This document shows, piece by piece, positions 1-4,667 of a stretch of 5,320 nt of DNA (position 1 is the stretch's first letter; each line of letters begins with the position of its first letter). The translations under genes were made by a program, and so were the position numbers. The stretch is from assembly GCA_958436995.1 (NCBI GenBank), contig CAUBMI010000098.1, positions 1 to 5,320 on the forward strand, given 5' to 3'. The notes under the pieces were generated by a model. It worked only from the letters and a program-made list of their open reading frames with translations, was not told the DNA's origin and did no database searches. The DNA is from an uncultured Collinsella sp. Lineage in GTDB: Bacteria; Actinomycetota; Coriobacteriia; Coriobacteriales; Coriobacteriaceae.

Positions 1-22
1 CATCGACATTTTTAAGGACTCA

Positions 23-60
23 ATTCCTGCGGTTTTTGTCTAAGAATCCTGCAGTTTTGT
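23..60. repeat. Short imperfect direct repeat, two copies
   Basis: ATTCCTGCGGTTTTTGT (23-39) is followed by AATCCTGCAGTTTTGT (45-60), a 22-base period with two substitutions and one missing T. The repeat lies in AT-rich sequence with no gene. It could be a pair of regulator half-sites on one face of the helix, or part of a dispersed non-coding repeat. The sequence alone does not decide which. Confidence 0.5.
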
Positions 61-219
61 TCGAAAAAAGTGTGCATGTTCCAGGGGCCCAGATTTACTC
101 GTTCACTTCGAGGAAAACCATTCACCTTCGATTCGAGCCTTAACCAAATGCCCTCTCGAACTATGGCCCCTGTCTCACCACAGCGATATCAAAGCTTCAT
201 GGCGGGACGGTATCATCGG

Positions 220-247
220 ACGAGCGCCGTAAATCTGGCGCGGTCGT
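220..247 (+). promoter_or_regulatory. Possible leader hairpin before the EamA ribosome binding site
   Basis: ACGA plus GCGCC (220-228) can pair with GGCGC (237-241) and TCGT (244-247), giving a 9-bp stem with a two-base GG bulge and an 8-base loop. It ends five bases before the GGGGAGG ribosome binding site, so folding could influence access to the start. There is no clean run of T after it, only TCGTTCTTT, so a normal intrinsic terminator is unlikely. It could also be chance pairing in GC-rich DNA. Confidence 0.3.
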
Positions 248-252
248 TCTTT

Positions 253-259
253 GGGGAGG
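253..259 (+). promoter_or_regulatory. Ribosome binding site that fixes the EamA GTG start
   Basis: GGGGAGG lies ten bases before the GTG at 270. This is the only strong Shine-Dalgarno near the beginning of the reading frame and supports GTG as the initiation codon. Confidence 0.7.
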
Positions 260-269
260 CATTTCACCC

Positions 270-1145
270 GTGTCGTGGGTCGCAGCAGCATTTGTGTCGG
301 CTTTCTTTGCCGGCATCACATCTGTCCTGGCCAAATGCGGCATCAAGCAGACCGACTCCGATGTCGCGACGGCCATTCGCACCTGCGTGGTGCTCGTTTT
401 CGCCTGGGCAATGGCGGGCATTTCTGGATCCATTGGAACCATCGGCAGCATCGAACCCAGATCTTGGCTCTTTCTCGTCCTCTCGGGACTCGCTACCGGT
501 GCTTCGTGGATCTGTTACTTTAAGGCGTTGGGCATCGGAGACGTCAATAAGGTCGTACCGGTCGACAAGATGAGCACCGTACTCGCTGCACTGATCGCCA
601 TCGTGCTTTTTGGCGAGACGAGCAACCTTGCGGTTAAGCTCGTGGGAACTGCTGTCATCACCCTCGGCACGTTTTTAATGATCGAGAAGAAGCAGTCTGC
701 CGGACCCGAGCGGCAGCAAGACCGGACCTGGCTCGCTTACGCCCTCGGCGCCGCCGTGTTCGCAGCGCTCACGTCCATCCTTGCCAAGGTTGGCATCGAA
801 GGCGTCGAGTCCAACCTGGCCACGGCAATCCGTACCTGTGTGGTACTGGTTATGGCATGGGCAATCGTGGCAGCTAAAGGCAAGATGGGCCAAGCCGTGC
901 ACGTAGACCGCTACGAACTCGTATTTCTCGCGGCATCGGGCATTGCGACTGGCGCATCGTGGCTGCTGTGCTACTACGCCATCGCCACAGGTCAGGTGAG
1001 CGTCGTGGTGCAGATCGACAAACTATCGATTGTCGTATCGGTACTATTTGCGCGCCTGGCATTCAACGAAAAACTCTCACGACGCAGCGCCATCGGTCTC
1101 GCTCTCATCGTCCTGGGCACTGCAGCACTCGCAGTTTGGAAGTAG
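270..1145 (+). CDS. EamA-family (drug/metabolite transporter superfamily) membrane transporter
   Basis: The product is a 291-residue integral membrane protein, the usual size of a two-domain EamA/DMT transporter with about ten helices. The hydrophobic pattern falls into two halves, roughly residues 3-135 and 152-291. The halves resemble each other strongly: both carry ATAIRTCVVLV, an SG(L/I)ATGASW segment and a (V/I)DK(M/L)S motif, and both end in a helix after an acidic GE or NE. Such repeats are normal for the family, in which the two halves sit in opposite membrane orientation. Members export or import small metabolites, amino acids or drugs; nothing here fixes the substrate. The start is GTG with a strong ribosome binding site at 253-259. 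The gene stands alone on this strand and converges on the EFR1 gene 15 bp downstream. Family assignment is firm and function is not. Confidence 0.9.
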   Translation: MSWVAAAFVSAFFAGITSVLAKCGIKQTDSDVATAIRTCVVLVFAWAMAGISGSIGTIGSIEPRSWLFLVLSGLATGASWICYFKALGIGDVNKVVPVDKMSTVLAALIAIVLFGETSNLAVKLVGTAVITLGTFLMIEKKQSAGPERQQDRTWLAYALGAAVFAALTSILAKVGIEGVESNLATAIRTCVVLVMAWAIVAAKGKMGQAVHVDRYELVFLAASGIATGASWLLCYYAIATGQVSVVVQIDKLSIVVSVLFARLAFNEKLSRRSAIGLALIVLGTAALAVWK

Positions 1146-1163
1146 CGCGGCCAGCAGCCGCTA
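1143..1163. terminator. Hairpin shared by two convergent stop codons, possible bidirectional terminator
   Basis: The EamA stop TAG (1143-1145) and the reverse-strand stop of the EFR1 gene (CTA, 1161-1163) lie at the two ends of an inverted repeat. CGGC (1148-1151) pairs with GCCG (1157-1160) around the loop CAGCA, and the stop codons can also pair after a two-base bulge. No T-tract follows on either strand, so an efficient intrinsic terminator is doubtful. It may instead slow polymerase or protect the 3' ends. Confidence 0.3.
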
Positions 1164-1952
1164 CATCCTCACACCTGGCTTGGGATGCCTGTACTGACCG
1201 TGGGATGCCGTGCGCTTACCGTGCGAGATGGCAAATTTGGGACAACAGTGCAGGCAACGAAGGCAGGCTGCGCACTCCGGCTTTGTCCAGACGGGAAGGC
1301 CGTCGCGCATCTCAATCGCCGCCATGGGGCAGCGCTTGGCACACAGGCCGCAGCCGATGCAGCGGTCGGCATCGACGGCAAACCTGCTCGTCTGTTGCAT
1401 GCGCGGCAGCCCAATTGCGTGATACGCGCACGATGCAAACAGAGGCACGCGATGGCGCATCATGTTGCCCGTGCGGCGTGCCCGCACCGCCTCGATCACG
1501 GCATCAATCTGCGCCTCGGCAGCTCTATTGATACCCTCAACCTTTTGAGGGTCAGACAGGTCGAAAACAGGCGTCCAGGTATCGGGCATCTTGACGCTCA
1601 TCGCCGCATCTAACTCGAGCCCACGCTCGTGTAGCAGATCGCGGGCGAACTTGGCCGATTGCCCGGTCGTCGAACCATATGTCGAGACATAGAACGTATA
1701 GGGGCGCTCGCCGCCCTTTGTGCCGGCAGCAACCGATAGGTCGACAGTCTTCAAAAACTCGATCATTGGCGTCGGCAAGCCCCAGGCGTATACCGGGGCG
1801 ACAAACCCCAGCCGACAGGGGCCTTCCATCACAGCAAGGTGAAGGATCTCGGCATCAAAGCGCTCAATCGACATAACTTTGTCGCTTGTCGCCGCTGCAA
1901 TGCGACGCGCCACATGCTCGCTGTTCCCTGTCGCGCTAAAGTACAGGATCAT
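1161..1952 (-). CDS. EFR1-type flavodoxin-ferredoxin fusion protein
   Basis: The product has 263 residues and two redox modules. The N-terminus has a flavodoxin-like FMN phosphate loop (FSATGNSEHVA, residues 5-15) followed by a Rossmann-type domain with APVYAWGLPTP (52-62) and STYGSTTGQ (90-98). The C-terminus has a two-cluster bacterial ferredoxin module. The first set of ligands is C198, C201, C204 and C208 (CIGCGLCAKRCP); the second is C227, C230, C233 and C237 (CAACLRCLHCCP). All eight cysteines for two [4Fe-4S] clusters are present. This matches the EFR1 family, thought to move electrons between flavin and iron-sulfur centres in the cytoplasm of anaerobes; the partner is unknown. The frame is open for 97 codons further upstream, but those overlap the ClC gene. 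ATG 1952 is chosen because AGGGG lies six bases before it. It follows the ClC stop by 35 bp, so co-transcription is likely. Confidence 0.9.
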   Translation of the reverse strand: MILYFSATGNSEHVARRIAAATSDKVMSIERFDAEILHLAVMEGPCRLGFVAPVYAWGLPTPMIEFLKTVDLSVAAGTKGGERPYTFYVSTYGSTTGQSAKFARDLLHERGLELDAAMSVKMPDTWTPVFDLSDPQKVEGINRAAEAQIDAVIEAVRARRTGNMMRHRVPLFASCAYHAIGLPRMQQTSRFAVDADRCIGCGLCAKRCPMAAIEMRDGLPVWTKPECAACLRCLHCCPKFAISHGKRTASHGQYRHPKPGVRM

Positions 1953-1958
1953 CTCGTA

Positions 1959-1963
1959 CCCCT
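1959..1963 (-). promoter_or_regulatory. Ribosome binding site that fixes the EFR1 start
   Basis: AGGGG on the minus strand lies six bases before ATG 1952. It decides between this start and more distant in-frame codons inside the ClC gene, and the residues that follow immediately form the flavodoxin fold's first strand and phosphate loop. Confidence 0.65.
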
Positions 1964-1987
1964 GGAATTGACTCGTGAAAAACCGTA

Positions 1988-3292
1988 CTACTTGCGCAGC
2001 GGCTTGGGCAGCGGAATGCCGGCGGCGATAACGGCGGCGATGATCATACAGACGATACCCTTGAGCGGGAAGCACATGAGCAGCAGGCCCACGACCATGA
2101 CGAGCTGACGCATAACGGCGCCCATCGTCGAGGCGGTGCAGACGGCAACGCAAAAGACCGGATCGGCGCCGGTGAGGATGGCAAGGCCATAGCCCAGACT
2201 TACGCCCGAGAAGATAACCGGGAAGAAGTGACCGCCGCGCCAACCAAGGTTGATGAGGGCGGGCGTCAGCATGGCCTTGACCAGACCGGTCGCGATAAGC
2301 ACACCGGCGGGGATGGTCAGATAGGTCTCCCTGAGCACGTCGGCCTGGGTCTCGCCGGCAAACATGGTGTAGGGCAGGACCGTGCCGCAGATGGCGAGCG
2401 CCAGACCAGCCAGCATTGCCTTAACGACAGGACGCTCTCCTATGGCACGGGCAAACGCTTCGCTCGCGTACTCAGAGACAAAGTACAGCCAGCCGCAGAT
2501 TGTTCCAATCAGCGACAGAGGAATGAGCCAGGTAAGCTCCAGGTTGCCCACCACGGCAGCCTCGAACCTCGGCATATCCATGCCGCCGCCCATAAGCTGG
2601 CCGAGCAGCAGGTAGGTGCCCAGGCCGCCGGCAATCGCGATGCCGTAAACCACGGTCTTTTGCGCCTTGGGCAGCCTGATGGTGATCTCGCCGGACGTGG
2701 ACTCATCGTCGGCGTCTTCGCCCTGGCCGTCGGCGCTACCGGCAAGCGGTGCCACAAAGCCAAAGACGGGCGCGGTAAAGAGCGCCGTCAACGCGGCCTG
2801 GGTACCCAGCAGCGTAAGCTCCCTAAACTCGGCGCCGAAGCGACGCATGCGGTCGCCAACCCAGCTGCACAGACCCGCGATAACACCAGTCAGGCCGGCC
2901 TCCGGTCCAATACTTCCGCCAAACAGCAGCGGCAGCAACGCCGCGAGCGAAAGCTTGCCCAGGTTGTCATACGGGTAGCGCCCGTCTTGCTTAACCTTAG
3001 CCATCACCTGGTTGAGGTCATCGGTCTTGGTGCCCGTAAGCTTTTCGTACAGACCGATCAGCAGGCCGCCCAGCAGGCAGACAAAAAACGGGTACGGCAA
3101 AAAGCCAAACGGGCCACTGGCAAGCTCGGGCGAAGCGACGCCCAGCGCGTGCGGAATCTTGGTCCATAGATAGTCGATGCCGTGCTCCATCGCGAAAAAG
3201 AACAGCCAGACCGCGGCACCTGCGAACGCACCGGTCACGGCAACGCTAACTAAAAACAGCGCGCGGTTTGTGGGTTTGGCAAGGTTATCCAT
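1988..3292 (-). CDS. ClC-family chloride channel/transporter, YfeO-like
   Basis: The product is a 434-residue, mostly hydrophobic protein, slightly longer than YfeO-type members. Motifs visible are GGSIGPEAG (residues 125-133), the family's GxEGP-like segment with E131 in the place of the gating glutamate, and GWRGGHFFP (350-358), matching the C-terminal GxFxP anion-site segment. The canonical N-terminal GSGIP motif is not evident, as in the YfeO-like branch. A hydrophilic, strongly acidic loop (about 184-212) interrupts the membrane segments. ClC proteins pass chloride or exchange it for protons across the inner membrane, often for acid or osmotic tolerance; whether this one is a channel or an antiporter cannot be read from sequence. 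The ATG at 3292 has GGGAGGA four bases upstream. It lies between the LOG gene (126-bp gap, with a possible own promoter) and the EFR1 gene (35-bp gap). Confidence 0.88.
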   Translation of the reverse strand: MDNLAKPTNRALFLVSVAVTGAFAGAAVWLFFFAMEHGIDYLWTKIPHALGVASPELASGPFGFLPYPFFVCLLGGLLIGLYEKLTGTKTDDLNQVMAKVKQDGRYPYDNLGKLSLAALLPLLFGGSIGPEAGLTGVIAGLCSWVGDRMRRFGAEFRELTLLGTQAALTALFTAPVFGFVAPLAGSADGQGEDADDESTSGEITIRLPKAQKTVVYGIAIAGGLGTYLLLGQLMGGGMDMPRFEAAVVGNLELTWLIPLSLIGTICGWLYFVSEYASEAFARAIGERPVVKAMLAGLALAICGTVLPYTMFAGETQADVLRETYLTIPAGVLIATGLVKAMLTPALINLGWRGGHFFPVIFSGVSLGYGLAILTGADPVFCVAVCTASTMGAVMRQLVMVVGLLLMCFPLKGIVCMIIAAVIAAGIPLPKPLRK

Positions 3293-3331
3293 CGGGTCCT
3301 CCCGCGGTCAAAGTCGACATAGTTACGTTTT

Positions 3332-3360
3332 ATTGTAGGGCGGGCACGGCGCGGGCGGGC
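3332..3360 (-). promoter_or_regulatory. Possible promoter of the ClC gene with a repeated GGGCGGGC element
   Basis: Reading the minus strand, TACAAT (3337-3332) matches the -10 consensus at five of six positions and lies about 40 bases before the ClC start. No TTGACA-like -35 box is found at normal spacing. Instead the region contains two perfect copies of GCCCGCCC (3360-3353 and 3345-3338), the second directly touching the -10. On the plus strand these are four GGG tracts with loops of 1, 8 and 1 bases. An activator-dependent promoter or a G-quadruplex is possible; both are inference. Confidence 0.4.
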
Positions 3361-3393
3361 TAACCATCTGCGCCGCGAACGACACCGTTGGGC

Positions 3394-3407
3394 GCCGCAC
3401 GCGCGGC
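3394..3407 (-). terminator. GC hairpin just after the LOG gene, weak terminator candidate
   Basis: GCCGC (3394-3398) and GCGGC (3403-3407) form a five-bp stem with a four-base loop, starting 11 bases after the LOG stop codon. It has no T-tract, so it is at best an attenuator or a 3'-end stabiliser within the cluster. Chance pairing is possible in this very GC-rich gap. Confidence 0.22.
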
Positions 3408-3418
3408 AGGCCCGAGGC

Positions 3419-3952
3419 CTAGTTGTCGATAATCGATGCGATTTGGTGCAGGTCCTCGGCAAAGTAAATGCCTTGCTGGCGCCTCGGGCTCGAAAGCCCC
3501 TTATCAATCATGTGCTCGAGCAGCGCCTTGAGATCGTTGTAGTAACCGTCCAGGTTATACAGGATGCACGGCGCGCTCAGATGCCCCAGCGACACGGCCG
3601 ACATGACCTCGGCAATCTCCTCGAGCGTACCCGTCCCACCGGGAAAGGCGATGAACGCGTCGCCGAGCTCAATCATCTTGGCCTTGCGCTCGGCCATATC
3701 GCTCGTCACGATGAGGTCGTCGATACCGTCATGTTGAAACTCGGCCTCGATAAAAAAGCTCGGTTCAACACCCGTCACGTGTCCACCTGCCTCGAGTACG
3801 CTATCGGCAAGAGCGCCCATCAGGCCCGATTTGGACCCGCCGTATACCAGCGCGTGCCCGTTGGAGCCAATCCAGTTGCCCAGCTCTTGCACTGCAGGCA
3901 GAAACGCTGGGTCGTTACCGACGCTGGCGCCCAGGTATACCGTGATATTCAT
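3419..3952 (-). CDS. TIGR00730/LOG-family Rossmann-fold protein, putative nucleoside 5'-monophosphate phosphoribohydrolase
   Basis: The product has 177 residues, close to the normal length for this family. It shows the N-terminal strand MNITVYLGAS, the glycine-rich VYGGSKSGLMGALAD segment (37-50 region), DMAERKAKM (85-93) with the R and K expected from the family, and the signature PGGTGTLEE (104-112), which fits PGGxGTxxE. Proven LOG enzymes split a nucleoside monophosphate (in plants a cytokinin riboside phosphate) into free base and ribose 5-phosphate. In most bacteria the true substrate is unknown, and AMP-like nucleotides are a fair guess. The protein is expected to be cytoplasmic and dimeric. 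The ATG at 3952 has AGGGGG seven bases before it. The gene follows the potassium channel by 36 bp, which suggests one transcript. Confidence 0.9.
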   Translation of the reverse strand: MNITVYLGASVGNDPAFLPAVQELGNWIGSNGHALVYGGSKSGLMGALADSVLEAGGHVTGVEPSFFIEAEFQHDGIDDLIVTSDMAERKAKMIELGDAFIAFPGGTGTLEEIAEVMSAVSLGHLSAPCILYNLDGYYNDLKALLEHMIDKGLSSPRRQQGIYFAEDLHQIASIIDN

Positions 3953-3988
3953 ATTCAGTCCCCCTCGTCGTGACGCGCAGCGCCCCCT

Positions 3989-4414
3989 CTAGCGTTGGCG
4001 TCGGCGATATTCGCGCACGCGGCGCGACAGGTCGGCGAGCTCATCGCGGTCGAGCTCTTCCAGGTGCTCAAGATCGTCCATAAAGCGCGCCATGGTGTCC
4101 TTTTGGCGCATCTTGATGAGCGTATTGCAGTAGTTCACCGCCACGCCCGTGAGCATGGCGATGTAGAAGATGCTGATGACGCTCAAAACGACGGTGATAG
4201 CGCGGGCAACCGGAGTTTCGGCCGGGATATCGCCAAAGCCGATCGTCGATACAGTCTCAAAGCTAAACCAGAGTCCATCGCCAAACGTAAGGGTCGTGGG
4301 CTCGGACAGCCAGACAGCCGTCGAGCACAGCAGGTAAAAGATAAGAAACAGGCCCGTGATGCGCGCAAAGCCAGCCTGGCGCAACACGTCGGCAAGTGTC
4401 CTCAACTTGTTCAT
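3989..4414 (-). CDS. Two-TM potassium channel (Ion_trans_2 type)
   Basis: The product is a 141-residue membrane protein with the minimal K+ channel plan: a first helix at about 18-36, a pore helix at 45-57, the selectivity filter TIGFGD (57-62) and a second helix at about 69-97. The filter has F in place of the more common Y of TVGYGD, a tolerated variant. A cytoplasmic tail (about 105-141) is highly charged, first acidic (DDLEHLEELDRDELAD) and then arginine-rich (RRVREYRRRQR); it may form a tetramerising coiled coil. No voltage sensor and no RCK/TrkA-N domain is present. The expected role is K+ passage across the inner membrane; gating is unknown. The ATG at 4414 is preceded by AAGGGG with a five-base spacer. 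It is the first gene of the minus-strand cluster and is followed by the LOG gene after 36 bp. Confidence 0.88.
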   Translation of the reverse strand: MNKLRTLADVLRQAGFARITGLFLIFYLLCSTAVWLSEPTTLTFGDGLWFSFETVSTIGFGDIPAETPVARAITVVLSVISIFYIAMLTGVAVNYCNTLIKMRQKDTMARFMDDLEHLEELDRDELADLSRRVREYRRRQR

Positions 4415-4466
4415 CGCGACCCCTTTTCCAGACGTCCCATCACGTTCGCTCGGTATTGTCCCACAA

Positions 4467-4606
4467 CCGGCAGCTGGGGACGTTCCTTTTGTGTCGGCAG
4501 AAAGGGACTGTCCCCAACTGCCGGCACAAAAGGAACGTCCCTAAGTGCCAACTCCGGCAAAGAGTGTCCCCAGTGACTAGTCGTTTAAGAACGTCCCCAA
4601 TGACTA
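4467..4606. repeat. Array of five GGGGAC modules, REP-like
   Basis: One module reads on the plus strand (A, 4467-4493) and four read on the minus strand (B 4524-4498, C 4549-4525, D2 4579-4554, D1 4606-4580). A and B agree at 22 of 27 positions; A and C agree at 22 of 25 across GGCA..GGGACGTTCCTTTTGTG. D1 and D2 share TAGTCA(T/C)TGGGGAC. The GGGAC cores of the four minus modules are spaced 27, 29 and 27 bases. Extra lone GTCCC cores lie at 4434-4438 and 4458-4462. The layout recalls REP/BIME elements, which are mobilised by stand-alone Y1 (RAYT) transposases in other bacteria. None is encoded here. Confidence 0.75.
4477..4541. repeat. Near-perfect 24-bp inverted repeat with an inner palindrome
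   Basis: The arm at 4477-4500 (beginning GGGACGTTCC) is the reverse complement of 4518-4541 at 23 of 24 positions; the one difference would be a G-U pair in RNA. The 17-base centre itself contains the palindrome GGGACTGTCCC (4504-4514). Transcribed from either side it would form a long, stable hairpin. Confidence 0.85.
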
Positions 4607-4667
4607 CCCATCTGCCGGGTGTTAGGGTAGCTGAGCTGGTATCCTTAGGCGGTATTGTCTCGACTCG

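Larger units (their letters stand above)
1..269. other. AT-rich intergenic leader upstream of the EamA gene
   Basis: No convincing gene lies here. The first 80 bases are about 62% A+T by count, unlike the GC-rich coding sequence downstream. The stretch holds a direct repeat (23-39 and 45-60), a second imperfect pair (TTCACTTCGA at 102-111 and TTCACCTTCGA at 121-131), a lone -10-like TATCAT at 211-216 with no good -35 box, a hairpin at 220-247 and the ribosome binding site at 253-259. A minus-strand frame is open from 188 down to a TAA at 12-14 and could start at GTG 125 (37 residues) or ATG 77 (21 residues), but no Shine-Dalgarno precedes either, so I do not call it a gene. An upstream gene, if any, lies outside the window. 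Confidence 0.6.
4451..4659. repeat. Exact 10-bp direct repeat flanking the GGGGAC block
   Basis: CGGTATTGTC occurs at 4451-4460 and again at 4650-4659, on either side of the repeat array and 199 bases apart. It could be a target duplication left by insertion of the array, a regulator site repeated near both divergent genes, or coincidence. Confidence 0.4.
4415..4667. other. Divergent intergenic region holding GGGGAC repeats
   Basis: This 253-bp gap separates the minus-strand potassium channel gene from the plus-strand sensor gene and must contain both promoters. Most of it (4434-4606) is repeat. No strong sigma-70 promoter is visible: on the plus strand TGGTATCCT (4637-4645) is a weak extended -10 candidate and TATTGT (4653-4658) another, both without a -35. 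Short open frames crossing the repeats give monotonous peptides rich in GTFLLCRQ-like strings and are not genes. Confidence 0.7.

Noticed and set aside
70..573. Plus-strand open frame of 167 codons beginning at GTG 70
   Set aside because: It overlaps the first 300 bases of the EamA gene in another frame, has no Shine-Dalgarno, and its product is low-complexity, rich in R, S and P, with no recognisable domain.
1953..2243. N-terminal extension of the EFR1 gene by 97 codons
   Set aside because: The extension overlaps the ClC coding region in another frame, is arginine-rich without family resemblance, and the good ribosome binding site and flavodoxin start lie at 1952.
2228..3169. Long plus-strand open frame of 313 codons opposite the ClC gene
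   Set aside because: It is the antisense shadow of a GC-rich gene. The product is hydrophilic and Q/R/G-rich with no domain, while the minus frame encodes a clear ClC protein.
3443..3973. Plus-strand open frame of 176 codons opposite the LOG gene
   Set aside because: The opposite strand has the complete LOG signature motifs; this frame shows none and is explained by GC-biased third positions.
3995..4576. Plus-strand open frame of 193 codons opposite the potassium channel gene
   Set aside because: It is antisense to a clear K+ channel and runs into the GGGGAC repeats; the product has no recognisable feature.
4467..4606. CRISPR array
   Set aside because: The modules are regularly spaced but appear in both orientations, are imperfect, and have no unique spacers between identical repeats; no cas gene is present.
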